Assembly (NCBI GenBank): GCA_001179505.1
Contig: CDMY01000964.1
Coordinates: 5,157 to 69,156 of the forward strand
Length of the DNA stretch: 64,000 nt
DNA from: Vitrella brassicaformis
Taxonomy: Eukaryota > Sar > Vitrellaceae
Reading direction: 5' to 3'
Within the stretch, counting starts at the first letter, position 1. The number at the start of each line of letters is the position of its first letter. The notes beneath the pieces were generated by a model. The model was not told the DNA's origin. It did not search any database and saw only the letters and a list, made by a program, of their open reading frames with translations. Below are positions 47,601 through 61,300 of this stretch, piece by piece. The position numbers and the translations under genes were made by a program.

Positions 47601-50448
47601 GCTTCATCCGCTCCTCCTCGATATTGTCGGCCTGTCGGGCCATCTGCGATCGCCACTGCGTGATAATGCGTTCCCGCTCAGCCTCTTTCGTCTCCAGCTC
47701 GTCACGGCCATACCCCTCCTCGTCTCTGAACATCCCCGAGGCCACGTGCCGGCCCATAGAGCGCTGGATGCGGCCGTGAATGTCCTCAGCGGCCTCGCGC
47801 AACCTGAACAAAGGAGGTAAGCAAGTATCTGGCGTGCACGAGGAAGGAAGGGGAGTGTCTCTCTCGACGTACTTTTGTGCCTGGAGTTGCTCCTCCTGAA
47901 CCTGCTGCTGAAAGGCCTCGTTGCGAATGTCTTCCTGCAGAGCGCGTTTCTCGGCCTCCTGCTGCCTCTGCAGGTCGGCTGCCACCCGCTCCTGCTCCTG
48001 CTGGGCCTTCAGGGCGTCCTGCTCAGCGGCCTGCTTGGACTTGAGGGCAGCCATGCGCTGTTCGCGCTGCTTGGCAATCCGTGCCATCATGTCGCCCTCC
48101 TGCTTCAGCCGCTCTTGGTCGAGGAGGTCGTTGAGGCGCGCGATGTTTTGTTCGTGCTCGGCCAGGATCTGCTGACGCTCCTGCTCTTGCAGGACAGGGT
48201 CGGTGATGGTCGCTTCCAGCTCCTGCAACTGCTCCTTGACTTTGGCGTCCTCCTCCATCAACGTCTCGTTGCGCACCTGTACACACACGCTCATGGCGAT
48301 ACAAGAAATCCAGTCTGTGGCTGTTCTCCGACTGACCGCGTCGAGTTGCAGAGCCAGCTCCTCGTTCTGCCGCTTGTCCTCCCACTGCAGCTGCTCGCCC
48401 AGCGCCTCCTCGTCCACACCCTGCCGCACTACCAACTCCGCAGCCTTGTCCTCGTCAGCCAGCTGCCGGGCGGCCGCCACAGCCTCCACCTTCTGCGCCG
48501 CCATGAGGGCCACCTCGCCGGCCTGTCGCTCCTGCATGGCGGCCAGCTGCTTGAGATACTCCTCATCAAGCAGGGCGAGCTCTTCCCGAAGACTCTCGTC
48601 GATCTCACGAGCGGCCTGGGCACGGTGCTGCTCGATTTCCGTCTTGAGCTGGTCGATGGTCTCCTGAAGGGCTGCCCTCTCTGCCGGATCGGTGGTGTCC
48701 TGAAGCTGGAGCTCGAGGCGCTTGATGTCACTGTTCATGGCTGCCTGGTCGGACACAATGCTGAGAAAAGAGAAGGGGACGAGACACAGTGAGAGGGGAT
48801 GAGACAGCCTTTTCTGCGCTTACGCTTCGTTGAGCTGGAGATTCTTGTCCCGGTTCAGGTCTTCAATTTTTGCCCTGTGTTCGCTTTCCAGCTCGGCGCG
48901 GTCTCTCTCGTGTCGGTTGAGCACCTCACTCTCCGCTGCGGCGATCTGCTTCTCCTTCTCCAGATACGCGACATCGCCCTCCTGACGCTTCTGCATCGCC
49001 GCCTTTCTGAAATGTCATCACAGAGGTGCGATATGCTGTGCGTTGCACGTGTGCTGCCGCGCCTGACCTCTTTTCCAGCCGCTCCTTCATTTTGCGTTCG
49101 AGCTGCTCAAGCTGCGCGTCCCTCTCTCTGTTGAGCATATCCTCCATGCCGTGCATCTGCTGCTCAAACTCGGCCTGCAGCCTCTTGCGCTCGGCCTGGG
49201 CCTCAGGGGTGTTACCCTTGACGTTGTCCAAGGCCTTCTGCAGCTGATTCTTCATCTGCTCCTTCCGCATCTCAACACGATCCTTGTAGAGCTGCTTCAG
49301 CGTCTCGGCTTGTTTGCGATTCTGCAGGGTGGTTGCGTCGACGAGGGCTGCCACCTCATTCTCGTGCTGCGCCCGGGCCTCGTTGATCTTGGCATCGATG
49401 AGTGTCCCGTCGGCATTGACCTTGGCCGCCTGGTGGCCAGAGCGGGTGCGATCTTCCTCCTCTTTCTGCTTCGAGCGGCGCTCAGCTGCACATACACCAC
49501 AATACATGGCGTGCATATTGACCAAATTGTGTGTGGCCAGTGTGGCTGTGTTGACCGACCAGCTCTTTGTGCCATTTTGGCCTGCAGCTGCTCGAATTGT
49601 CTGAGGCGTTCCTCCTCGAGCTGCTGCTCCAACAGCTGACTCTGCTCGGCATACTCAGCCATAATCACCTCTTTGGCTGCCTGATCATCGCCCGCCTCGT
49701 CCAGACGCTGCTGATAGGTCTTGGCGAGCTCGGCGCGTTTGCGATCTCCCTCTGGACACGGAAACGGGAAAGAATACGTCATCTTGTATCAAGGGAGACA
49801 CCATTTGGTGCTGTTGACCTGCGAGCTGGTCGTTTGCGATGGCGACGGCCTCCTCGAGATTCTGCTGCGCCTCTTCCCGCGCCTCCTGAAGGTGTCGGTC
49901 CTTTAGTCGGTTCATTTCGTCGGTCTGTCTTGTCTCCTGCTCTTCCCGCTTGTCCTCCTTGTCGGACCGCTCTTCCCTCGCCTCCTTGAGATGCTGCTGG
50001 CGCTGCGCCACCTGCTCCTTCATCTCGTTGATCTTCTTCTCTTTCTGATTGCTGAGATCGTCCTGCATGCGGGCGATGAGGTCGTTATACACCTCGAGCA
50101 GCCGACGGCGCTCCCTCTCGTCCTGTGTGGTGGCCAGGGCGGTCTCGATCTTGTTGAGCTGGTCCACTTGGTTGGTCTCCATTTGCAGAGACTGCTCGAG
50201 CATCTCAAGGTGGTCAACCACCTCACCACCTGTGGAAATGAAAGTCAGACGGGCACAGAGGATGGTGCGTGAAGACATCGCTTACCGCCGATTTGTTCGA
50301 GGAATGACTCTTCGGCCTTCTCTGGCTCCGCCTCCCGAAGAATGTCGGGCGAGTAGATGGGGTCGATGCGGCTGCTGAGCTCCGTCAATAGACCCTCCTC
50401 TTTGCCCAGTGTCACCCCAATGCCCTGAAGCCGTCGGCAGGACATCAT
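44602..50448 (-). other. Cytoplasmic coiled-coil region of the CRMP-like protein
   Basis: Exons in this stretch encode almost only Glu, Gln, Lys, Arg, Ala and Leu with heptad-like spacing, broken by short charged or Ser-rich segments. Stock phrases recur with variation (QEQERVAADLQRQQEAE, KERLDAKRRQKEAALYG). The final exons are different: basic and Ser-rich (RRKSVEVMRQLRGKQIATK, SGFASAV-type low complexity). Introns here are short and nearly free of the CA/TG repeats seen elsewhere. Confidence 0.85.
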
Positions 50449-53400
50449 TCATTTAAAGACACGGCACTTGCCGGTTCTGCACACCCACCTCCATCTTGGC
50501 AAGCGCCTCAGCGATTCGTTCCATGAGTGCATTCCGCAGCGCAGCGGCTTCGTCGAGAATGGCGTTGCTCTCGTCCTCAATCAACTGCTCCTGGTCGCCG
50601 AACCTCTTGCGAGCCTGACGGTGAAAACCACGCCCGTGTATGCGTCTTTTCATCTGCCCTCAGCTCACGTACATCTTGGTGGTGCATCACGAGTTTCTCG
50701 TAAGCGGCCTGGAAGAGTCGCGGGTCGATTACCGACAGCTGGTAGTCCTTGAGGTATGGCTGCAGGTCATCCGGGCCCATGGCCGTCACGCGCATCTTGT
50801 AGGCCTCGTAGGCCGCCTTCAGCTCCTCGTCCTTCTCCGCATAACCTTTATAGGCCAAGGCGACGAGACGCGCACCTTGTCTCACTGAGCTAGGCCCTTT
50901 CCTCACTCACTGACCTTTGACAATGTCTTCCACAGCGACCTTTGTCTTGTCGATGGCGTTCTTTTTCACGCCAAAGGACCAATCCTGACCGGCGAGGCCG
51001 GCTTTGAGCCTCTCCTTGAAGACGAGCTTCTTGAGATACGTAGAGAGACACATGAGGACGAGCACCAGCCCGATAAGGCCGCCCATGAGACAGCCGATGA
51101 AGATCACATTGGGCAGCACAGCCACCTCCTCGCTCTGAAGGATGCGGAAATTCACCAGAGACTCGATGCTCTGCGGCTGTGGCACACTGACAAACAATCA
51201 GCAAAGCACAAAAACCATTGTCAATACCAGCTGTCTCTCTCGCTCACTCTGCAGCGCACGATTGCCCCCTGGGCAGGACGGCAATGACGGTCTGATGCGC
51301 AGTGTTGCTGCTCGCACCAAACACAAACACACCCGGCTGCTGGAACGTGTACGCGAACAGCTGAAGGCACACACATGTATACGACACACATGAGCATCTG
51401 GCATGTGTGTCAGTCAGTCAGTCAGTCACTATCAGTCACCTTGAGGTCGGGCACCTCACTGGATAGCTCCATCTCCTCCTGGAGTTTGAGGAATGGCGCG
51501 ACGTCGAAGTTTGGGTTGCTGTTGAGGAGGGAGTTGGAGATGTACACGGGGTAGACGCGCTCGATGATGGACCATATCATGGTGCTGCCCAGCTCCAGAC
51601 ACTGAGTGGGATCAAGGATCGACGGGTCGCCTGACAACGACGAGGCGAGGTTGGGGAAATACGCCACCCGAGTCGCGCTGAAGAAACCAACAGTGTCTGT
51701 CTGTGTCCATGTCTTGTATCGCCCGTCGCCTGTCTCACTTTTGTGTCTGCAGCCGTCGCTCCTGGTGCTCTTCATCCATGAGGTAGTGGTCATGCTCGTC
51801 CTCCATCAGAATGTCCTTGAGCATCCGCCTGTCGGTCCCCGCGGCGGAGACTGCCTGGACGGACCGTTGGTACGCGTACCCGAACTCGTCGTAGCGCCGG
51901 TAGTGGCCCAGCATCTCGATGCCACTCGACGCCAGCCGCCGCGTCACATTGCCCGTCGTGCCGTTGGCGCCGTCGTTGGTGCAATCTGTGCGCCGGCAGT
52001 AGTCCTCGAGCAGATCCTCGAGCAGCCCTGACGAGAGCATCCACCATGCAGAGAGTATGCGTGTTGGTCGTCTTCCTGCCTGCCTGTGTACCAGTAGGTG
52101 AGCCGAAGAGCCCCTGAATGCCCGCACCGCTGATGGCCTGGAAGCTGACGGTGCAGTTGATGGTGTCGGTCAGTGTGACAATGTCGTCGCCCAGCAGGTC
52201 GCACACGAGTTTGCCGGAGAGCACGCCCCCGGTGAAGAGGGTGATGAGGGGCACGGCCAGCTGCTCACCAGTGGTCCTGTTGACAAACACCAGCTCCTCG
52301 CCGCGGATGTACAGCTCGCTCATCTCATTTCTGCAACAATACACGCGACACATTCATCGCACGTCTGTCTCTCACACTCCTTTGTCTACTCACCGGCACT
52401 GCTCGTCACACACGATGTCAGGATTTTCCTTGAGATCGCAATCGCACACACCGGTCTCGACGAGGAGCCTGCCGCGCCCCTCAGGGCAGTTGGGGCAGTT
52501 GCCGAGGTCCTCACACTCGCCCGTGATGCTGTCTCGTGCTGTGGTGTCCATCTGGTAGATGCCTGAAGTGCGGGGCCCATCACATCGCGGCAGCACTATG
52601 GGCTGGCACTCAATGGGCGAGTCCACTGTAGAAGCATCGTTGAGCTCCTCATCGTAGAAGCGGTAGCTGCAGACGGAGTGAGTGGAATAGAGGAGGAGAC
52701 ACGTGTTTCCGTTTGCTTGTGCTTTACCCGGGTCTGCATACGCATCGGCCGTCGAGTATCTGGTACGCTCTGTTGGCCCCGACGCAGTCACATGTGGTGG
52801 CCCCTTCCGTCGATGTCGATGTCAGGCCGCACGGCAAGCAACCAGTCTGGACCAACAGCACAGCAAATAATATCTCTGCTAAATGCATGATCGGCCCACC
52901 TACCTGTCCGCTGCGGTGATTGAAATTGCCAGCCGTGCATTTCCTGCAGTCGGTGACGTTCCTTCTCCCCTCTTGGTCGTTGTAGGTACCCGGGATGCAC
53001 GGGAAGGGCCAGGCGCTGCCCGTGGGGCAGTAGAACCCCACCGGGCAGATGTAGCCGTTATTGATGGTGGTCTCGACTTCAGGCGGATCACCGATGCTTC
53101 TGATGGAGAGGGCTTCGACCTCCTTCACAATGATTGAGGTGCCGCCTGCATTGACGGAACGGGGCGGCAGATAGAGATGCGTGACAGCTTGGCCTTCGGG
53201 GTGTGTGCTATTTCCCCACCTTCACAGACATATCCCGGCTCGCACGGCGTGCAATTGAGCGAAGCCGTCTCGTTCGTGTAGTAACCCTGCCAACCAACCA
53301 ACCAACCAACCAACCAACGAAAAGCATGAGTACACGGCCATGTCTCATGCCCCCATGCACTCACCCATCCCTCTCACCGGCGGGCAGTCTTCGCAAGCCA

Positions 53401-55265
53401 CGTCCTCGCTGGAACGGTTGTAGATCCCCAGCACGGCCCTCTTACCCACAGGGCAAGGCTCAGGGTATGCGGCATACCCTGAGGACATGCCCTCACAGAA
53501 GTAGCCTTGCGGGCAGTCGAGAGGGAAGGGCGATTCGGGCGGGCAGTAGTAGCCTGGTGGGCATGGCTGCTCTGCCCCCGAGTTGACGGGGCAAAAAGTC
53601 CCGCCCGCACAGGTGATTGGCTCAGCCTGAACGGCGGATTGTTCGTTGTGTAAGCGTTGTTTGTCTGTCTGTGTGTGTATGTGTGTACGCACGTACGCCC
53701 ATGACTGTGAATTCCTCGGTGCCGTCGTTGGGCGTCAGGGCAATGCCTTGGACCGTGGAGGCGTCAGGGCAATACTTTGGACGTGGTGGCACGTCAGGGC
53801 AAGTCAAGGTGACTCTCAGGATCCCTGTCTCGGTCGGTTGAGAAGGTGGCCCTAGGATGTCTTCCGTTTCTGGAGGGCGGCGGACTCCTTGATTGAAGAC
53901 CAATCGCGAAGAGTACCGCTGGCCGCTCTCTATGATGTCGTCGTATAGCGTGATCGTCAGCAGCGACACACTCACTGAGAACTGCACTCATCAGCCACAC
54001 ACACACACACACACACACAAAGAGACACGCATATGTACACGTAGACACAAACACATGTACAGCCATACATACACACACAGCCAAACAGTACAGACAGACA
54101 GACAGACAGACAAGAGCGTCCATCCGTGCTCTCTCTGCCTGTCGTCCCTATCTCAGCCAGCCAGCCAGCCAGGCATCGAGCCCCTATCGAGCCAGTAGGC
54201 TGGCCACAATACGTAGACGTATACATACAGACACAGACATACCTTCTTGGCTGTGAACTCCTGTTGCTTGCCGCCAATGAGTGTGAGGACAACGCTGTCG
54301 ATGGTGTTGGGATGGACTTCGGGCGGGAAAGGAACCTCAAGGACGCCCTTCGCCGTGGACTCACCCTCGCCGCCCTCCATCTCCTCGAGTGGACGAGGCG
54401 TCTCTTTGGACGGCGTCGGCTGCTTGTAGACCAATTGAAGCGCATATTGCGTCGATGGGTCGATAATTCTGTCATCCACCAGCGTGACCGTCAGCTCGCG
54501 ATCCTTCCTTACGTACACAATCTGAACCAACGAAGGAGCCAAATAGTGAGTGAGCGAGTGAGTGGTCAACTGAGCTCGGCCGAGTGCAAACAACGACCGA
54601 CCAAGGATAGATAGGATGTACCGTACTGTACTTGCCTGCCACTTGTGTATGTGTGTGTATATCTGTGTATGTGTATGTGTGTGTGTATGTGTCTGTATGT
54701 GGTTTGGTGGCTGGCTGCAGTGATGTCCTTACTGTGTCGGGGGGGCAGTAAGTGCCGTTCGGACAGCTCTCGTAGACGGCGTTGAGCGTCCGGCTCGCGT
54801 CACAGAAGAACCCTGAGAAAAATCAACATACACACGGACACATTGCACCACTCCCACACGAGAGACATGTCTCACCAGCGGGGCAAGGGTCGCATCCAGT
54901 CACATTGGCCGCCCCCGTGAAGTTGGCCAATGTGCCGACCGGACACGGCTCTGGTTCGATGGTGCCGCAAGCAAAGGGGTCGGGGTTGTCTGGCATTCCG
55001 CAGACCGAGCTTGGCAAGGGGGAGGTGCAGTAGTGCCCCACCGGACAGGGGTAGTTGATGTAGGTGGGGTGGCCGTCCATCGGGCAGAAGTAGCCGGCCG
55101 GGCACGGGAGGCAGAACGATATGTCGGTGCCGTTGGATCGGTCGTTGTAGGTGCCCTTGGGGCACTTAGTGGGCCGCTGCGAAGGCTGAGGGCAGTAGGT
55201 GCCAGGCGGGCACAGCTCGGGTATCTACGTATGCAAAGGAGTCGATACGAGCCGATTTCCTTGTC

Positions 55266-55302
<37 letters not shown>

Positions 55303-58300
55303 CACTGTCATGTGCTTTGCACAGTAGGATCCAGCGGGACACTTGATGCAGTCCTCCCGTTTCGATGCGCCTGGCTGGAACCGACCAGTGCCCGGCTCGC
55401 AGGGCACAGGCTGCACAACACACCACACAGAGAGCGAGGGAGAGATGTAGAGAATTTGCCAGCACACCAAGATCTCTAGCTACTGCGGAAGAAAATGACC
55501 TCGATGGTGCCCTCGGGGCAGTAGTGTCCGGACGGACACAGGCCGCCATACTGGATGCCAATCACGCCAAATTGCTCGTTGTCACTAATATTCAGCCCCG
55601 GTCTGGGCGAAGGCCCCACTCCTTTGAAGCACACGTATCCTGCCTCACAGGGCCCCATCATCTTCCCCTGGTCGCAGTACTGCGACTGCCACACGCGTGT
55701 CGTTTGATTGTACTTTTTCTCGCACTCGGTGCACTCTGCATCTTCCGCCAGGTTCTTGACTGTGAAAGAGGTGTAGCTGCCCGGGGGGCACGGTTGGGGG
55801 TCTGCACCGCCTCCCGGGCAATACAGCCGATCTGGGCAGGGCTGGTAGCGTGAATGGCCCTCTGGCTGGCAGTACGTCCGCGGGGGGCAGTCATTGCACT
55901 GCTCGAGACCTTTGACGTCGGCGAATGTGTTGTTTGGACATGGGAAGGCGGTGTCTGTCCCGTCGGGGCAGAAGCTGCCCTCGGGGCATATGTTGCCCGT
56001 AAAAAGAGGGGGGGCGGTGCGGTCCGTGGGATGGCTGCTCTTGGCCCCTCCCACACAGAAGTACCCCGGATCGCAAGGCCCGGTGCCGGTCGGGTTCGTC
56101 AGGTTCGCATCGCCGCAGTAACGGCCGGGCGGACAGGAGGTGCAAGCAACCGTCTCGTCCGACTGAGCCGTCTCGTTGCCAAAGGTTCCGAACGGACATG
56201 GAATCGGATTGTCCTAACCACAAACAAAGAAAGATAACGCCAAATGATCGTTGGCTATGTGCGGTTCGTTTGTGGACTCGTTGACTCCCTCACCGTGCCC
56301 TGTGGGCAGTAGAATCCGACCGGGCAGAGCCCGCCCCCCACCGGCCAGCCCTCGGGCGGCGGCGGCCACACCACTATGAACTCAGGACCCGTGTAGACGG
56401 GCGGGCCCACCGTGGGGGCGGCGGTGGTGGTCACAGGCGGGAAGGGTGTGGTGGGCTGGGTGTAGTTGGCATGGAAGGGCTGGGGGTCCTGCGACCCCTC
56501 CATGCAGATGAATCCGGCGTCGCAGGGGCCCGCGGGGGACGACTGGCCGTCCGTGTCGCAGTAATAGCCTGCCAGACACATGCAGAGATCACAGTCGCAC
56601 GAAGACACGGAGAGACATGGGTTACAAAGGCAGGGATGCCGACCTCTCGGGCATATGGAGCAATCGTCGGGTGAGGTGAGGGCTTCGGCGTCAGCGAACG
56701 TGCCAGGTGGGCAGGGGATGGGGGTCGTGACGTTGAAGGGGCAGTAGTTGCCTTTGGGGCACACGAACTCGGTCCCGTTCGACATGGCTGGGGAGAGAGA
56801 ATACATGAGCGCATGACGGAAGGTCGAAGCGCGACGCAGCTATGTATTATACATACCATCAACGTTGCAGTAAAAGCCTGCGGGACAGCCGAGACACTCA
56901 CCCAGGCCCTGTCAGCAGATATAAAGTTGGCAGAGACACCGTTGACTGACACGATTAGCTCCCTCTTCGACTTACTCACCTCGGCGTCGCTATACGTGGG
57001 CGCAACGCACAAGAGCTCGGTGAGAGTGCCCGCTGGGCAATAGTAGCCAAAAGGACAGATAATGCCCTGCACCGGGGGAGAGGGAATGTTGACTGTCGGC
57101 GTGGGGGTCTCCGATCTATTGTAGCACACGAAGCCCATGTCGCAGGGGATGGGGGTGCCCGTCGACGAACAGAAGAACCCCGCCGGACAGTCGCCGCAGT
57201 CCCCAGGGACACTGGACCCTGATGAGGGCACACACCAACCCTCAACAGACACTCACAAGAAAATGGTCTCACTCCCTCCCTCTTCTCACCTTCTGGTGAG
57301 CCAGTGGTGCCCGGTGGGCATGGCAAGGGAGCCGCCGAGCCTGCAGGACAGTACATGCCCGAGGGACACTCGCGACCAGGGATGCACGAGACGTTGGCCG
57401 CGCCGGCCGCTGTGGGTGGCGGGCAATATGTTGGCGCGGGTGTGGCCGTGTCGGATCCCCATCGGCAGTAGTATCCCGCGTCGCAGTCGGGTCCAGGGGA
57501 TGTCAGGCGTGGCGCACTGCAGTACTTGCCCGGAGAGCTGATGTCAATGAATGCGATCGACGTACGAACAATGCAGCAATGTGGGAACGCCTCTCTGTCG
57601 CTCGCTTACCATTCTGCACACTCAGAGCTGTTTGTGAGGTGCTCCAGGGCGCCGTATGTGCCGACAGGGCAGTCGAGCGGTGTGTCGGTGCTGCCCTCGC
57701 AATATTGGCCCTGGGGGCAGGCGACGGGAGCTGTCAAGCCATCGGTGGCGCACACGAAGCCCGGCGGGCATGTTTTGCAGCTCAGCTGTCCGACCCAGTC
57801 CTGGTACTCCCTGCATACCCATGGATACACAGGCAGGAGGTATGTCAAGTCGGTGGCGTGTGCGTATGGCATGTATGGGTAGGTGATCTAGTACTGGGGG
57901 CTGCATGGGTCGGGAAAGGCGTTGTTGCCCGCACAGCTGTGGCCCGCATAGCAGAGGAACTGTGTCGATGACTGCACAACGTACACACACAAAGAGACAG
58001 AGAGAGACATGCCTCATCCCGTCTCGAATGGCTGCATGACATTGGCTTGCCTTGGATCCCGCTGGGCAGAAGAAGCCCGCCTCGCAGTCCCCCGTGATGG
58101 CCGTCTGCGCCGTTCCCCAGCAGTACTGGGCCTCGTCACACTCAGTGCAATCAAGGACGCCCGTCGCCTGCTCGGTGTCTCTATAACGACCTGCTGGGCA
58201 GCGGACGGGATCGGATGTGCCCTCCTCGCAGTAGTGGCCGACAGGGCACTCCCCGTACGCGCGAACGGGGGGGCCAGTGGTGTTGTCTGACGGACACTGG

Positions 58301-61300
58301 TTCACGTCGATCGTCCCTCCAGGGTTGTTCTGCTCCGCCAGCTGCTTGCACACATAGCCGGCGCTGCACGTGCCGAGAGGCGTCCCACTGCCGTTGCAGA
58401 ACACCCCGTTTGGGCAGGGGGTCGGCTGCGTGGATCCCTCGGGGCACGTGTAGGCGTTTGTGCACTGGAAGCCGTTCTCGGCTGCTGAGGTGGGAGTGCT
58501 TGATGTGGTGCCGCCCTCGCAGTAGTAGCCCTCTGTGCAGTCATCCACGGGGTAGGCCAGGGCAGTCGCGTCACAGTACTTGCCTATATTGAAATGCAGC
58601 CACCACCACAAAACACAGACGCTGGGTGGTGGGTGCACGTCGATTGTGTACCTGGCGGGCAGTCTACGCACTGGGAGACTTCCCACCTCGCCGTGAAGTT
58701 GTTGTAGGTCCCTATGGGGCACTCAGCTCCCGTCGCATTGGGTGTCCGCACCGGACAATAGTAACCCTGCACACAGACAAAACACACGAGACACGATGCC
58801 CATGACATTCATTACCCGGCTGACCCCTTGGCACTCAAAGGCGTCTGTGCCGTTGCAGGTGAATCCCTGTGGGCAGTCGATGCATGTGCTCTGCCCCTTG
58901 AAGGGCTGGTATTCGCCGTTAGTGCACGGCACTGCCGCCGGGGAGGCCTCGGGGCAGGCGTGCCCCTCCGGACACTCCCCTCCACTCGGTTGATGCCATG
59001 TCGAGTTTTCAAGGCAGAAGAAGCCAGCCGTGCAGTTGCCTGTCGGCTCCGTCAACCCTCGATCAGCACAATACCTGGCCCAGACACACACACACACACA
59101 CACACAGACCGAGAGGAAGCAAAAGAAAGTGAAATCAGCAACCTTCTGCATTTTGTCCTGTGTTGAAGATCACTCACTCGCCCGCGGGGCAGTTGTCACA
59201 GTCGGATAGCTCCTCGTTCCTGGTGTCATTGGAGAAGCTACCCGGTGGGCAGAGGACCTCTCGCCCGCTGCCTTCAGGGCAGTATGCGCCAGGGGGGCAG
59301 TCGTTCTCGTTGTTGAAAATCGCGCCGCCATCGCAGTAGTAGCCCGCTAAGCACGGGCCGTCTGGCGCATCCAGGCCGTTAGTGGCACAGTATTGTCCTG
59401 AAAGAAAGACAGAGAGAGAGAGAGAGAGAGGGTTGGTGGGGTATGGTCGTGTGTACATATATGGCAGAGTGAGATGTGCTGACCGTAGTCGCAGATGTAC
59501 GGCCCGGTCGACCCTGTGGGGCAGTAAGTGCTCGCCACGCACTCGGCCCCTCCCTCGGTCACAACATCGGTGGGCGCGCTGCCAGTCGCCCCGCCCACGC
59601 AGTAGTGACCCTGCTGGCAGGGGCCTTGGACAGAGTCACTGCACACGAGGCAAGGATAGTCACTATGAGTGGGCGGGGCTTGCGAGGGAGGGTGATGTGG
59701 CTGGCTGGCTAACTGACGGACCTGCCAGCACTGTCGCAGAAGTTTCCTGGGTCGCAAGGGACGCATCCGACGATGGACTTGGTCTGGTTCTGGCTGTTGT
59801 ACGTGCCGATGGGACATGCGTACTGGTTGGACAGCTGTGTGCCTGACGTACCATAGAGAAACCATGTCCACATCTCGTTCGTCATGCAATCAATCGTCGT
59901 GCATTGGTTGACGGACCCTCAGGGCAGTAGTGTCCCGCGTCGCATTGTGAGGTGGCGTAGGTGTCCAGCCCGGCCACGCAGAAGAAGCCGCTTGGACACA
60001 CCAGACAGCTCGCCGCTTCCTCGTCCGGATTGTACGTGCCTGCACGACACATACAGCCATGCAGAGCAGACAGTCCCTCCCTCCCTCCCTGCCACTTTCC
60101 CTTTGTGTCTAAGTCACCGGCAGGACAGTCTTCCTCAGCTGCGCTTCCGAGTGGGCACCGCTTGCCCGTCCCGCACCGAAACTCTTTTGGCTGCACTTGA
60201 CCGTAGGGTGATCCTGTGGGGCAGTACCAGCCCTCGGGGCACAGACCGGCGGGCAGCGCCAAACCAATACCATAACAATAGGAGCCTTATATCATCCGAA
60301 AACAGACAGACAGACAGACAGACGACCAGACACATTGACAAATGATCCTCCCATTTTTCGAACACGACCTCACTCACCACCAGGGCACGGCTTGCAAGCT
60401 AAGGGGGAGGTCTGCTGTGTGAGATCGAGGTACTGCCCCCGCTCGCATGGCGTTGGCGCCGTGGATCCAACTTCACATGTGAAGCCCATCGGACAGGGGC
60501 CCCCCGCCGCAGTGAGGAACGGGGGCGTGGCCGTGGCCGAGCCACCGGTGCAGAAGTGGCCCGCCGTGCAGTCAGCGTCCACAATGGTGGCTTCTGTCAT
60601 GCCCGTCCCAGCACAAAACTGACCTGAAGACACAGCACACCCACAGCACAAGCAGCATGCCCGTGGACAGTGTGTGTCCCCCCGTGTGTGTCTTGGGACA
60701 AGAGACCCACCTGGAGGGCATTTGAGGCATTCCTCTTCGTGTGCATAGGGCGCGACACTGGTGTTGGCATATGTGCCGGGTGGACAGGGTATCTCAGCAT
60801 CGCTGCCTAGCGGACAGGCCGCGTTGTCGCTACAGTCAACGCCGTCTGTCATCCCCACTGTGTCGCACATTTTCCTGAAGACCAAAGGTGAACACATACG
60901 CACACATTCATGTGCGTCGGTCCGGTCCGGGCTGCTTGGTTATGAGTGCTCTCTCTGGCTCTGTGACCGACCGTGGTTTGCATGGTGCGCATTCGTCTCT
61001 TGCCGAAAGGGCATTGTAAGTGCCCGTGGGGCAGTCCAGCTCCGCGTCGAACCCAGACCGCGTGAAGTGCCCGGGAGAGGCCTCTATTTGAGTCGGCTTG
61101 CTCGCACTACCCGTGCAGTAGTAGCCCGGCAGACACTCACCTGAAGGCACACCACACACGATCGCAGGCTGGGTCCATTGTAGACAGACTGAACGAGTGG
61201 AGGGACGTGTGGTTGCGTGCCTGATGGCTGTGCCTCGTTGGACCCTCCGCAGTAGAAGCCGCCAGGGCAGTTGGTGCAGTTGGCTTGGCTCTCTCCGCCG

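Noticed and set aside
45836-48792. Long plus-strand frames (250 and 305 codons) rich in Leu and Ser inside the coiled-coil region
   Set aside because: They are antisense shadows: Gln/Glu codons CAG and GAG read as CTG and CTC (Leu) on the other strand. The minus-strand frame has conserved coiled-coil composition and proper splice sites.
53890-54200. CA/GACA arrays considered as a CRISPR-like or minisatellite array
   Set aside because: Units are 2-4 bases with no spacers, lying in an intron; ordinary microsatellites of a eukaryotic genome.
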